Origin: Terrilactibacillus sp. S3-3
Lineage (GTDB): Bacteria; Bacillota; Bacilli; Bacillales; Sporolactobacillaceae
NCBI GenBank assembly: GCA_030437565.1
Contig: CP129291.1
Location: forward strand, 558,001 to 622,000
DNA: 64,000 bases
Direction: 5' to 3'
Shown: positions 1-9,142 of the stretch, piece after piece
Layout: the number at the start of each line of letters is the position of its first letter
How positions within the stretch are numbered: position 1 is the first letter of the stretch
Program-made: the position numbers and the translations under genes
Notes under the pieces: model-generated
Told to the model about the DNA's origin: nothing
Database searches by the model: none
What the model saw: the letters and a program-made list of their open reading frames with translations, nothing else

Positions 1-1
1 C

Positions 2-387
2 GAAGCCTGGCGGTGTGACAGTCAGCGAAGCACTGAAAAAAGGACTGCCTATTTTTATCCATTTCTTTTCCCGGCCAGGAGTATATTAACTTGCAGTGTT
101 TGAAAGCGCATCACCTGGTTTATGAAGTGCAGATGAATGACCGACTGGAGGAGCAGATTTCGCGTGTGCTGAGCAGCGATATTGAAAAAGCGAGATGGGA
201 AAGGGCCAGGAAAGCTTATTTTGCGGAGCAAGATATGGCTTCGACCAATTTAATGTACAATTTTCTGTCGGCTGTTGCCCAAGAGGGAGCCTATATTAAT
301 AAATCTCATGATATGTCGTGGCCGCCGGGTTTTATCGGCAAGTTAAAAAAATATGCGAAGAAATTACCGATCAGCGGCAATATATAA
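2..387 (+). CDS. UgtP/MGDG-synthase-like glycosyltransferase, C-terminal end
   Basis: Carboxy-terminal part of a glycosyltransferase of the MurG/UgtP group, which adds sugars to diacylglycerol to make membrane glycolipids. Reading from base 3 gives KPGGVTVSEALKKGLPIFI, the donor-sugar binding motif near the end of this family (KPGG-[IV]-T-x-SE). The frame then breaks around bases 65-80 and continues as QEYINLQCLKAHHLVYE, matching the usual PGQE-x-N step. The protein stops at 385-387. Upstream sequence lies outside the window. The break is probably one of the many indels of this assembly. The family call rests on one motif and the arrangement after it; UgtP against another diacylglycerol glucosyltransferase cannot be settled here. 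Confidence 0.65.
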
Positions 388-496
388 GAAGTTATTTTAC
401 GCGGATGGCCCACATAAAGATAAGCTTGGAAAATCCGGGAGCGGGATTGTATATTGATCACTCTCAGGGCAGGGGATGGCAATGTCTTTAAGGTTG

Positions 497-1162
497 TCAG
501 TCTTTTCTCCGCGTTCCTAAATCAAAAGGCGGGCCGAAAAACGGTTCGCCTTTTAGTGTGATTTTTTTATCCCGCCTGAATTGATAGGCGGTGATAAGAA
601 TGAAAATGAGAAATAAAACGCCGCCGAGGATGACGACATGAATAGGACCAAAAGTCAAAAATTCGTGGACTTTACTGCCCAAAAAATAACCGAGCAACAT
701 CGAGAAGGAAGACCAAAGGGAAGAGCCAATGATAGACGCGATGATATAAGAGACAAGCCGGTAATGGCTGAGTCCGGCCATGTACGGATTGATTTGTCTG
801 ATTCCGGGAATGAAGAAACCGGCTACGATCGTCCAAAAAGCATGTTTTTCAAACCGCCTTTTGGTCTTGACCCATCTTTTCGGAGTCAGGCCAATATATT
901 TGCCGTATTTGGCAATGAACGGTTTGCCGATATAGTAGCCTATAAGGTAGGATGTGATCATCCCTGATACGGAACCGAATGAGCAAAAAAAAAAAATGCA
1001 GAGCGGAAGGCTGAGTGATTCCTTCGCCTGAGAAAGGGTGACGCCGACGAAGATCATAAATGATGATTCTTCCGGCGATGGGATGCCGACAATTCCGCAA
1101 TAGATAAAAAGAAAAACGGCAAGATAACCGTAAGCAAAAAAATAAGACTGAAAGTGCTCCAT
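497..1162 (-). CDS. DedA family membrane protein
   Basis: Intact 221-residue integral membrane protein of the DedA (SNARE-associated/VTT) superfamily. These proteins support membrane homeostasis, and members have been linked to lipid-carrier flipping. The N-terminus has the family pattern of a hydrophobic hairpin with the acidic pair PSPEES near residue 30, and FFIPGIRQINPYMAGL around residues 118-133 is the typical G-x-R-x(4)-AG segment. Four to five hydrophobic segments are visible, followed by a short basic tail. The ATG at 1160-1162 is preceded by a GAGGAC ribosome-binding site. A run of A bases inside the gene (about 985-996) still leaves the frame open. Confidence 0.85.
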   Translation of the reverse strand: MEHFQSYFFAYGYLAVFLFIYCGIVGIPSPEESSFMIFVGVTLSQAKESLSLPLCIFFFCSFGSVSGMITSYLIGYYIGKPFIAKYGKYIGLTPKRWVKTKRRFEKHAFWTIVAGFFIPGIRQINPYMAGLSHYRLVSYIIASIIGSSLWSSFSMLLGYFLGSKVHEFLTFGPIHVVILGGVLFLIFILITAYQFRRDKKITLKGEPFFGPPFDLGTRRKD

Positions 1163-1236
1163 AATTTGTCCTCACTGATTAATTTTAGCTAAAATGAATA
1201 TGTATACTCTACCAGAAAAAAAGAGGCGGAAGTAAC

Positions 1237-1962
1237 TTGAGTAGTTTTTAATAATAATATTGACAGTAATTCTAATATTTATAGTATACAGCATCATTCC
1301 GACAATTGCGATGCGCTCATTTGCGTTCGGAATCTTTAAAACTTCCCATCTCAAAGGAAAGGCTGCCTTGACGTTTGACGACGGTCCGGACGCCAAATAT
1401 ACGCCGGAATTGCTGGACCTCTTGAAAAAATATAATGTGAAAGCGACTTTTTTTTTTTGTTGTCGGCGAGCATGCTGAAAAGAACCCCGAACTACTAAAA
1501 AGAATGCGGCGTGAAGGACATACTATCGGCATTCACCATTATAAACATGTCAGCAACTGGTTTCTCACGCCTTGGGGATCCAGAAATCAGTGCAGGAAAG
1601 CGGCGGATGCCGTGGAACGGATAACCGGCGAGCGTCCCGTCTATTATCGGCCGCCTTGGGGCCATTTAAATTTGTTTCTCCCGATTAGCGCCCGCCCGTT
1701 TCGAGTTGTTTTATGGTCGGCTATTTTGGGAGACTGGAAACTCTCTCTCGGCAAGGAGCGCCTGAAGCAGCGATTACGCGATCATATCCGCGACGGCGCG
1801 ATTATTTGCCTTCATGATAATGGTGAAAACCCGGGGGCGGATGACGATGCACCAGCCAATACAATCGCGGCGCTGAACGAATTTTTGCCCGAGGTTCAAG
1901 GAAAATATGATTTTGTGCCGATCGGCGTCCTTTATGAAGCGGAACATCCGCAGGAAAATTAA
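1237..1962 (+). CDS. Polysaccharide deacetylase family protein (frameshifted)
   Basis: NodB-type deacetylase, probably membrane-anchored and acting on a cell-wall or polysaccharide N-acetyl group. Visible motifs are TFDDGPD (metal and base aspartates), the metal histidines in [13 protein letters not shown], and RPPWGHLN. Two indels break it. An 11-T run at 1448-1458 appears to hold one extra base; correcting it joins KATFF to [20 protein letters not shown]. One T also seems to be missing near 1245-1249; restoring it extends the N-terminal membrane segment back to a TTG at 1237, eight bases after GAGGCGG. The first open frame would otherwise begin at TTG 1260 with no Shine-Dalgarno. The start is my inference; the family call is firm. 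Confidence 0.8.
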
Positions 1963-2116
1963 CGGTTCCGTTTTGGACAGGTCTCGAAACCGGATGTTAT
2001 ATCATCATCTAAACCTGTCCAGTATGATAGACTATTTTTATACCTAATGATTCTGTGGGGAAAACTGAGGATCGTCTTGCCGCGTTTCTTTAATCAAAGG
2101 TTAAAGAGGTGTTTAA

Positions 2117-2864
2117 ATGTCTGAAAATAATCAACATCAATCGCAAGTTGAAAAAGATAGAAAAAAGGCCAAACGGAGGCAAATTGTTGTCATCAGCACA
2201 GTGCTCGTTGTTGTCCTTATTGCTGCCATTGTCGTCGCGATTGTTTTTAAAAATCAGCAGGGAAGCCGCCAGCAGGCCGCAAATAAGGCGACGCACAAAA
2301 CAGAAAAAGCTGTTCATATCCAGTATGACGGCCACCCGGTGACCGGGCGTTCGGATGCACCGGTAAAAATCGCTGAGTTTGCCGATTACCGCTGCCCATA
2401 TTGCAAACAATTTGAAGAAAAGATCGTCCCGAAGCTGAAAAAAGATTATATTGAATCGGGAAAGGCCAGTTTTTATTTTATGAACAACACGATTTTGGGC
2501 CAGGGTTCCGTTATCGCTGCCAATGCGGCCGATGAAGTTTATCATCAGAATCCCAAAGCTTTCTGGAATCCATCCATGAAGAATTGTACAAAGAGCAAGG
2601 GAATGAGAATAAACAATGGGTGACCAAAGGCTTACTGACGTCCATCGCAAAAAAAAAACGGTGCCTTCGCTTGACGTGAAGGCGTTCCAAAGTTCATTGG
2701 ATACGCTGTCCCACAAAAACGAGATAGACAGCGACAATAATATGGCCGATGATTTGGGTGTCCAAGGTACGCCAACCGTGTTTATTAACGGAAAAGTGAT
2801 TGACAACCCATTTGATTATGGACAATTGACTCAGGCCATTAATCAGGCACTTAAAGGGAAATGA
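2117..2864 (+). CDS. bdbD: BdbD-like thiol-disulfide oxidoreductase (frameshifted)
   Basis: Membrane-anchored DsbA-type oxidase that forms disulfides in secreted proteins. It has a charged N-terminus, one transmembrane helix (about residues 24-45), then a thioredoxin fold with the active site CPYC in FADYRCPYCKQFEE. The C-terminal part holds the cis-proline loop GVQGTPTVFINGK. Two indels interrupt it: near 2566-2575, where the frame should read on as HEELYKEQGNENKQWVTKG, and in the A run at 2649-2659, after which it continues as NGVPSLDVKAF. AGAGGTG precedes the ATG. Its partner bdbC follows after six bases, the usual arrangement of a BdbD/BdbC redox pair. Confidence 0.88.
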
Positions 2865-2870
2865 TTTGAT

Positions 2871-3314
2871 ATGATGAAAGCCAAAGAATCCAAGCTGAAC
2901 ATTCCGTGGCTTTACTTGGCCTGGATCGTCTCGATCGCAGCCACGCTTGGCAGTCTGTTCATGAGTGACGTTTTGGGGTATGATCCGTGCAAGTTGTGCT
3001 GGTTCCAGCGAATATTTATGTATCCCTTAACCATTATCCTGGCGATCGCCGCTTTCCGCGGCGATCGCACAATCGCGGTGTACGTGTTGCCGCTGTCTGT
3101 CATCGGCGGGCTGTTTTCCATTATTCATTACAGCGAGCAGAAGCTCGGGTTTTTCCGGTCCATTTGCCGGGTGGGTGTCTCATGCACGAGAACATACTTC
3201 GAATGGTTTGGTTTTGTAACGATTCCTCTTCTTGCTTTGATCGCCTTTACGCTGATCACCATATTTATGGCGATCGATTTAAGAAAAGCGGTGAAAGAGC
3301 AATCGGCCGATTGA
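2871..3314 (+). CDS. bdbC: BdbC-like disulfide formation protein (DsbB family)
   Basis: Four-helix membrane quinone reductase that reoxidises BdbD. The first redox pair is CKLC in DPCKLCWFQRIFMYP, a family hallmark, and the second pair lies in the extracytoplasmic loop (SICRVGVSCTRTYFEWFGF). The length of 147 residues is normal. Two consecutive ATGs at 2871 and 2874 could serve as start. It follows the bdbD homologue closely, so the two are probably co-transcribed. No frameshift is seen. Confidence 0.92.
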   Translation: MMKAKESKLNIPWLYLAWIVSIAATLGSLFMSDVLGYDPCKLCWFQRIFMYPLTIILAIAAFRGDRTIAVYVLPLSVIGGLFSIIHYSEQKLGFFRSICRVGVSCTRTYFEWFGFVTIPLLALIAFTLITIFMAIDLRKAVKEQSAD

Positions 3315-3569
3315 TGATTCCCAGCTTTTACATAACAAGGATGAACACACGGTGGGGTAAAAGCTTCAAGAACATTTCAAATTCGATGAGTCATGATCGA
3401 AAGCCGGCATCCGTGTCAAATCCTGGCTTAAGCTTCTGTTCTGACTCGAAATATTTCTTAACATAAAAAGAATGTTTTGTCCGCATTTTTTAGCTATAAT
3501 CATCATATCTATATATAAAAGCAGATTCATGACGGCTATCTTTCGCAAATATGTCGACAATTGTTACTT

Positions 3570-3586
3570 TGTCATACAAATGTAAA
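3570..3586 (+). promoter_or_regulatory. Candidate WalR-binding box upstream of the 3D-domain wall gene
   Basis: TGTCAT-ACAAA-TGTAAA matches the WalR consensus of two TGTWAH half sites separated by five bases. The second half is perfect and the first has one mismatch. It lies 63 bases before the ATG of a YocH-like gene, and yocH is an established WalR target in B. subtilis. This is a motif match only. Confidence 0.45.
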
Positions 3587-3648
3587 GAATGATCCGCGAG
3601 AATAGTCATAGCAATGAAATATACCAATTTTTTTAGGGAGGTCACGTC

Positions 3649-4572
3649 ATGAATTCTGCTAATGTTTTGGTGAAACGTGCGGCGATTGCGGCAACTGTCA
3701 CTTCATCTGTTTTTGCTTTTCCATCTGTTGCAAGCAGCCATTTCACTTATGATGGTTTGCTGCATAAAGGCATGCATCATAAGGACGTCAAAACCCTGCA
3801 AACGATTTTAAAGAGCACCGGCGATTATAAATTACTTAAACCTACAGGTTATTTTGGCAGTTCAACGGAGAAAGCGGTCAAACAGTTTCAAACAAAGAAT
3901 GGTTTAAAAGCCGATGGACTGGTGGGTCCGCGGACCAAAGAGGCTTTGACTCGCGAGGGCCGGAGCCGTACGGAGCTGCTCTCTGAGGGTACGGTCAATT
4001 CAGATGTTCGGTTTGTGCAAAACCATCTTAAGAAAATGGGCTTTTACAGAGGAAATATCGATAGCATTTTCGGGCCGCTCACGAAAGACGGCGTCACCCG
4101 CTTTCAGAAAACGAATAAAATCACTGTCGACGGCATTGTGGGACCGGAAACGTTCCAGACCCTTCAAAAGGTATTGGAACAAAAAAATTCGCCGAGCAGC
4201 AGCCGTCCTGCCGCTGCAGCGCCGAAAAAAAATCCCGTGAAAAAAAAGGTGTACCAAACGGCACGAGCGGTACACAGGGCAAAAGTGGTGAATACGGTGA
4301 AAGAATTTTATGCGAGCAGCACCGCTTATACGGCAAGCTGCGCGGGCTGCTCCGGTGTCACGGCGACCGGCCTGAACTTATCGGAAAATCCGAATGCGAA
4401 AGTTGTCGCCGTCGACCCAAACGTGATCCCCTTAGGCACCAAATTGTATATTGATGGTTACGGTTATGCGGTTGCCGCGGATACGGGCGGAGCGATCAAA
4501 GGGCAGCGCATTGACCTGTTTTTTAAAGACAATTCGGATGCGCTTAAATGGGGCAGGCGCACCGTTAAGTAA
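3649..4572 (+). CDS. Secreted 3D-domain protein with two peptidoglycan-binding domains (YocH-like)
   Basis: Intact 307-residue exported protein. A signal peptide (about residues 1-29, ending near VASS) is followed by two PG_binding_1 domains. The first spans about 35-100, with VKTLQTILKSTG and GYFGSSTEKAVKQFQ; the second about 113-178, with VRFVQNHLKKMGFY and GPLTKDGVTRFQ. A Lys/Ala/Pro linker leads to a C-terminal 3D domain (about 215-307) with the three aspartates in AVDPNVIPLGT, AADTGG and RIDLFF. The 3D domain is a double-psi barrel as in MltA and stationary-phase survival proteins, so a muralytic role at the cell wall is likely. GGAGG precedes the ATG. A WalR-like box lies upstream and a hairpin terminator downstream. 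Confidence 0.9.
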   Translation: MNSANVLVKRAAIAATVTSSVFAFPSVASSHFTYDGLLHKGMHHKDVKTLQTILKSTGDYKLLKPTGYFGSSTEKAVKQFQTKNGLKADGLVGPRTKEALTREGRSRTELLSEGTVNSDVRFVQNHLKKMGFYRGNIDSIFGPLTKDGVTRFQKTNKITVDGIVGPETFQTLQKVLEQKNSPSSSRPAAAAPKKNPVKKKVYQTARAVHRAKVVNTVKEFYASSTAYTASCAGCSGVTATGLNLSENPNAKVVAVDPNVIPLGTKLYIDGYGYAVAADTGGAIKGQRIDLFFKDNSDALKWGRRTVK

Positions 4573-4630
4573 AAGTGCTGGATTAGCCGGAGTTTACCTT
4601 TTTTTAAGAAAATGAATAGATAAGCAAAAT

Positions 4631-4667
4631 CACTCTTCGACAAAGAAGTCAAGAGTGTTATTTTTTT
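4631..4667 (+). terminator. Rho-independent terminator after the 3D-domain gene
   Basis: Inverted repeat CACTCTT/AAGAGTG with a 13-base loop, followed by TTATTTTTTT. Confidence 0.7.
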
Positions 4668-4769
4668 GAAAAAGGGTATTGTAAGAATTAGCTGAGGAGT
4701 ATAAGAACTTTCATTGAAAACATAGACAAGTATATATTATGTGGCAAAGTATAGACATGAATAAAATAA

Positions 4770-5202
4770 TAAAACCAATAGAAATGGTAACATTGGCTGA
4801 TAAGGCAATGTCCGAAACATCATATTGAATTGCGGCAGGTTGATAGATTTTATCCCTCTTCCCAAATTTGCAGTCGTTGCGGACATTCGCAAAAAATGCC
4901 TTTACATAAAAGAACTTATCATTGTAAAAATTGTGGAGAAACCTTGATCGAGATTTAAATGCAAGTATAAATCTAATGAATACTAAAAATATACAATCTT
5001 AGTGTAGAAAAGGAGGAAATACTGCTTCTAAACTAAGATAGCATATACAATAGTAATACATACATACGGGGGCTACATCGGAATTAACGCTTGTGGACTG
5101 TTTTTCAAACAATTGACTGGAATTGAGTTGATTGAGCAGGTAGAAGCAAGAAACTTTCTAGAAAATATACATTTGTATATGTTTTTAGTAGCAGGAATTC
5201 GT
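4770..5202 (+). pseudogene. Decayed IS200/IS605 tnpB remnant
   Basis: Translation around 4842-4980 gives VDRFYPSSQICSRCGHS, then CKNCG, then after one frameshift DRDLNASINLMN. This is the C-terminal zinc ribbon and last RuvC aspartate block of TnpB (the family pattern is FYPSSK-x-CSxCG ... CxxCG ... DRDxNAAxN). Further on, INACGLFFKQLTGIELIEQVEARNF resembles the usual TnpB tail. The piece before the zinc finger (ELRQ joined directly to VDRF) looks internally deleted, and stops occur in all frames. The tail runs in frame into the downstream metallohydrolase. No element ends could be defined. Confidence 0.7.
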
Positions 5203-6069
5203 ATGGATATTGAATTTTTAGGAACAGGAGGAGCCGTCACCATCCCGCGCGCAGGCTGTCATTGCTCCGTCTGCGAAGAAGCGCGATCGAAAGGTGTGCC
5301 TTTTAAGCGGTCGGGCCCCGGCTTATTTATCCGCGATTTGAGTCTGCTCATTGATACGTCCGAAGACATCGCGATGCAATTAAACCGGGCCGGCATCGAT
5401 CGCATCCTTTATTGCCTCTATTCGCACTGGCATCCCGACCACACGATGGGCTGCCGTATCTTTGAAATGATGAACGCGGACCGGCACGGCTGGCCGAGAA
5501 AACCGAAATGTACAGATGTCTTTCTGCCGGAACAAGTGGCCGAAGATGCTGAACATCATCTCGGTTTTCCGATCGATCATTTGCGCTACATGGAGCAGTC
5601 CGGCTGGATTCGGGCGGCCGTCATCGCGGACGGCGCCAGGATTGAAATCGGCGGCACGGTGATTACGCCGATCCGCCTGGCAGAAGATTATGCATATGCG
5701 TTTTTGCTGGAACAAAGGGGCAAAAAGGTCTTTATTGCGGCGGATGAATTGCACGGCTATGAACCTGATGCCCGGCTTGCCGGTATTGATTTAGCGATTG
5801 TGCCGAGCGGCATCTTTGAATTTCATCCGCTGACGCACGAGCGCCTGATTGAGCCGGAGGCCCCGGAACTGAAAGACAAGGCGACGTTTGCCGAGACGCT
5901 CACGATCATCCGCAAGCTGCAGACAAAACGCTGCTATTTAACGCATATTGAAGAAGTGGACAGGCTGAGCCACGATGAATTATGCCATATCGCCCAATTT
6001 GTGAGCGATATGAATCCGCATTTGCCGACCATTAGAATCGCTTACGATGGGCTGCGGGTGTTCGTCTAA
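5203..6069 (+). CDS. MBL-fold metallohydrolase, PhnP-like
   Basis: About 288 residues of the metallo-beta-lactamase fold, intact. The catalytic metal motif is SHWHPDHTMG (HxHxDH) near residue 73, and further ligands are likely in IAADELHG and the C-terminal YLTHIEE. An N-terminal Cys-rich motif, GCHCSVCEEA, matches the extra zinc site of PhnP (5-phosphoribosyl 1,2-cyclic phosphate phosphodiesterase). Neither phosphonate genes nor PQQ genes lie nearby, so the substrate is unknown. I chose the ATG at 5203 because MDIEFLGTGGA is the normal family N-terminus; the 30 codons upstream in the same frame belong to a TnpB tail. The Shine-Dalgarno (AGGAA) is weak, possibly because the transposon remnant replaced the native upstream region. 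Confidence 0.82.
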   Translation: MDIEFLGTGGAVTIPRAGCHCSVCEEARSKGVPFKRSGPGLFIRDLSLLIDTSEDIAMQLNRAGIDRILYCLYSHWHPDHTMGCRIFEMMNADRHGWPRKPKCTDVFLPEQVAEDAEHHLGFPIDHLRYMEQSGWIRAAVIADGARIEIGGTVITPIRLAEDYAYAFLLEQRGKKVFIAADELHGYEPDARLAGIDLAIVPSGIFEFHPLTHERLIEPEAPELKDKATFAETLTIIRKLQTKRCYLTHIEEVDRLSHDELCHIAQFVSDMNPHLPTIRIAYDGLRVFV

Positions 6070-6213
6070 AAAAGATTGCTTATGCGGCGATTAGCAGGTT
6101 TTAATAGCAGATCTGTCAAAAGTAAAAAGAGATGGGACAAGTTCGGCCGGCTGATCATCCCTTCTTTGTTATGTACAAGCAGAGGAAAAACGAAAATCTA
6201 AAAGTTCTATAGG

Positions 6214-6254
6214 AGCGGGCCCGCTTTAAGTACAGAGGCAGGCCCGTTTCTTTG
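6214..6254 (+). terminator. Hairpin terminator between convergent genes
   Basis: CGGGCC (6216-6221) pairs with GGCCCG (6241-6246), followed by TTTCTTTG. It sits between the metallohydrolase (+) and the unknown gene at 6283-6941 (-) and may serve both. Confidence 0.5.
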
Positions 6255-6282
6255 TTCTATTTTTTCCTATACTAAGGTTGAA

Positions 6283-6941
6283 TTAAGCATTGGCTTCGAT
6301 TTCTTCGGCAGTGAATGTGTAGCTGACAATGTTAGCTGGGGTGAGGCTGAGGACAACGCCAGCTCCTAGTAATCCGGTTAAAATAGTTGCTGGAACTACT
6401 GAGGTATCGAATTCGATTGTGGCAAAGTATTCGTTTTTCCCAACGGTTGGATCCGGATCGACAGCATGGATGGTCGTTGTCGTATTGGCAAAGTTAATAA
6501 GAGAACCGGCTACAGGCGGGATTGCAAGCGCAAAAATTGGGCTTGTGTCTGTTTTTTCAGAAATGAGCCGTTCCTTCAGAGCTTCTCCGCCAAATACGGA
6601 ATTGTGCGGGTACACCAACAGTAATACCAGTTGTTAATAGAGCTAAGATCGCAGCTGTGACAGTAAGGGGGGTAGGCAGCCATTCTACTGTTAAATCCAG
6701 TACAACGCGGTAATCACAATCATCAGTGCATACATCTAACTCTGTGAATTGGTTTCCAAGGCTTGGAACGCCGGTAAAAGGGACCGGATACGGTGCTTGG
6801 TCGACTTCCAGTTCGGTGAGCAATCCTCTTTCTTTTTCTTTGTGATCATATTTATCGTGTTTGCAAGGGTCGCAAGTCTCGCAAGATTCTTTTTTTTTTA
6901 TGCTTGTGCAAATCGTCTTTATCAAAAAAATCCTTACTCAA
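6283..6941 (-). CDS. Hypothetical Cys-rich/hydrophobic protein (frameshifted)
   Basis: I do not recognise this protein. The N-terminus is charged and Cys/His-rich (ESCETCDPCKHDKYDHKEKE), followed by two similar halves: a beta-rich stretch with hydrophobic TAAILALLTTGITVGVPA and later VVPATILTGLLGAGVVLSL. The repetition of the pattern (aqueous acidic strand, then a hydrophobic strand ending in a charged tail) suggests an internally duplicated, surface-exposed or spore-layer protein, but this is inference. Two indels are likely: in the A run at 6891-6900 and near 6592-6610, where the frame should join VGVPA to SVFGGEALKERL. The TTG start at 6941 follows AGAGGTG; a start at 6925 would lack a ribosome-binding site. 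Confidence 0.6.
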
Positions 6942-7069
6942 TTTAATCACCTCTATTTTTTAGTTACTATATCCTATTTTAATGCACATTTTTTGTATAG
7001 GTTTTTGAAGGGGCAAATTCGCACATTTTGAGAGAATTTTCCAAATTGGAAATAGAGTAGTGAAGGTGT

Positions 7070-7141
7070 CTCATTCATTACAAAGCAAAGGACAATGCCT
7101 GCCATTTCTCGATCCGTTGTCCATGGTTTTTAGTGAATGAG
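7070..7141. other. Structured non-coding segment (nested inverted repeats)
   Basis: CTCATTCA (7070-7077) pairs with TGAATGAG (7134-7141), and inside it GGACAA (7090-7095) pairs with TTGTCC (7117-7122). No T run follows on either strand. The surrounding 6942-7451 contains no gene that I recognise. Confidence 0.35.
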
Positions 7142-7451
7142 GCTTTCTACCATCTATATCAGCTGTTCTGAGACGGTTGCAAGCGGAAAGGGGGTTAAAC
7201 GTCTGCTTCAAAACATTGTCTATCCAGGACGACTGTCAAGGCTCAGCTAAGCCGCTGCTGGCAACCCGGTCTGATCACCTCTGTTTTGCACCCTACATTT
7301 TATTGATGAATAGAAGTCCTTGGTATAGATAATTGATATAGGGAGAGTGTATATTTATTCTAAGTGGCAGAACAATGTGGGTAAGGTGGATCGAAAGGGG
7401 GAATGGGCAAAGGGATGATAGGAATGATCATTAACGGCAGAAATACCTGAC

Positions 7452-7489
7452 GTTAAAAATAGTACCGGACAGCCTCAAGCGTCCGGCAC
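7452..7489 (-). terminator. Terminator of the khtTU operon
   Basis: On the minus strand GTGCCGGAC pairs with GTCCGGTAC (nine base pairs), followed by TATTTTTAA. The khtU stop codon lies inside the hairpin loop region. Confidence 0.75.
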
Positions 7490-8648
7490 CTTGATCTTTT
7501 TCTTTATTTTTTTTGGCTTACCATAGATTTTATTGGCGATTTGCGGAGCGAAGATGAAGAGGACGATGCCGATGATCGCGGCAAGCAGGACGTAGATACC
7601 GGAGAAAGTTTTGGTTGTGCCCGTTGCCAAACTGGCGATAACAACCGAGAATTCGCCACGCGGGGTGAGAAACAGTCCGGCGCGCATGGATACCCGCTTG
7701 GAGAGACCGTACCATTTGCCGCCGAGCATGCCGACGAGAACTTTGGCGATAAGGCCCCAAATGAGCAGCGTGATCAAAAGTCCGATCAGCGGGATACCAT
7801 GTTTCAGGCTGATGGTTGTGCCGAATGACAAGAAGAATAGCGGCAGCAGCAAGTCGCGCAGCGGAATCGTTGTGGCCTCAATATCTTCCATTCGTTTCGT
7901 TTCGGCGAGCATCATTCCGGCAAGAAAGGCTCCGAGAACTTCCGACAGTCCGAGATACATGGCGAGTCCTCCGTAAGCCATCGCGATGCCGACCGTCAGC
8001 AGGATAAACACATCTTCATCGTTGATCCGCTGAATAAAATTTCCGAGCCGGCTGAAACCGAACCGGCCGATGTGATCGCGATGACCGTCAAGATGACGAT
8101 TTTTCCAATCAGGAATCCAAGCGATTCTATGCTGAAGGATTGGCCCGATGTCAGTCCGATTAAAATCGCGACGATAACCGGGGAGATAAGATCTCAAAAA
8201 AAATGAGCAGACCGAGGACATACTCACTTTCAAGATTCGCCATCCGTTTCGTGCTTTCTAATAATTTGGCAGTGATTGAGGAACTGGTCGCATAGACAAT
8301 GCCGCTGATCAGAAAAGCGGTGAGCGGATCGATCCCGAAAAAGAGACAAATAAAATAGGGAACGAATAAGCTGACGGCAATGTCCAATAAGCCCCCGGGC
8401 CAAACCTTCTTTGCTGTCTCTCCCAATTTGCTAATCGGAAACTCAAGCCCCAGTAAGAAAAAGAGGAGGATGATCCCGACTTTGCCGGCGAGTTCCAATA
8501 TCTCATTGCTAGAGATATGTCCGCCAAGCACGATTCCCAATAAGATATATAGAATGATGCTTGGGACGCGTTTTCTTCCGAAATACCCGAATAGAAAAAG
8601 CAGGATGAAGATGGCTCCGGAGACAAGGACCAAGGGGGATTCCTGCAT
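7475..8648 (-). CDS. khtU: KhtU-like K+/H+ antiporter subunit (frameshifted)
   Basis: CPA2-type cation/proton antiporter with about twelve membrane helices. The N-terminal half (8160-8648) carries the family segment LGIVLGG and GIILLFFLLGLEF, and the C-terminal half (7475 to about 8040) carries GLAMYLGLSEVLGAFLAGMMLAET and LTPRGEFSVVIA. Between them the frame is broken twice, near 8193-8200 (an A run in the plus strand) and near 8040-8060; corrected, it reads FFEDLISPVIVAILIGLTSGQ. The start ATG at 8648 overlaps the khtT stop by one base (TAATG), so translation is coupled. The pair matches B. subtilis KhtT-KhtU, which exports K+ and protects against methylglyoxal and alkaline pH. Confidence 0.85.
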
Positions 8649-9142
8649 TAATCGTCATCCCCTTCACCGCAGAGCAGTGAGAGCGCTTCGATCTGTTCAT
8701 GTTTGCCGATAGCAATAATCATGTCGCCCGCTTGTAATTTGACATCGATGTCCGGGGTGATAATCAGATCGTCCCCTTTGACGATCCCGACAACCGTTGC
8801 TCCGGTCAGTGGACGAATATCCGATTCGCCGATTGTTTTTCCGACGAGTTTCGATTTTTTCTTGAGCTCAATCCATTCAAATTGGATTTGTTTTTGAAAT
8901 ACTCTGGCTTTATCCGCATCGATTGGCTGGTACATTGCACCGAGCAGCTGTGCGCCGATCTCGCGCGTTTCTTCCGCCGTTAGATTGATGACGAAATCCG
9001 CATCATCGCTGTCGGCGTCTTCAAAGAAATACATGTCCCGTTTTCCGTTATGATGAACGATGAGGACAATCATGCTGTTTTCAGCTGTGATCATCGAAAT
9101 CTTATGGCCGATTCCCGGCAGCTTCGTGGCTTTTATTTTCAA
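8648..9142 (-). CDS. khtT: KhtT-like regulatory subunit with TrkA-C domain
   Basis: 164-residue cytoplasmic regulator of the antiporter encoded next to it. The C-terminal half is an RCK_C/TrkA-C domain (KSKLVGKTIGESDIR ... GATVVGIVKGDD ... LQAGDMIIAIG). In B. subtilis the C-terminal domain of KhtT binds c-di-AMP. The start is TTG at 9142, behind AAAGGGGTC and a long T stretch on the coding strand whose length may be misread. No khtS homologue is found upstream. Confidence 0.85.
   Translation of the reverse strand: MKIKATKLPGIGHKISMITAENSMIVLIVHHNGKRDMYFFEDADSDDADFVINLTAEETREIGAQLLGAMYQPIDADKARVFQKQIQFEWIELKKKSKLVGKTIGESDIRPLTGATVVGIVKGDDLIITPDIDVKLQAGDMIIAIGKHEQIEALSLLCGEGDDD

Noticed and set aside
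3100..3466. CRISPR-like or tandem arrays anywhere in the window
   Set aside because: I looked for regularly spaced direct repeats and found none; repeats present are tRNA, SH3 modules, 5S duplication and dispersed IS-like units.
7200..7300. Possible riboswitch (CTGGCAACCCGG resembles part of an S-box)
   Set aside because: The conserved S-box core and pairing are not present, and the neighbouring genes have no link to methionine.
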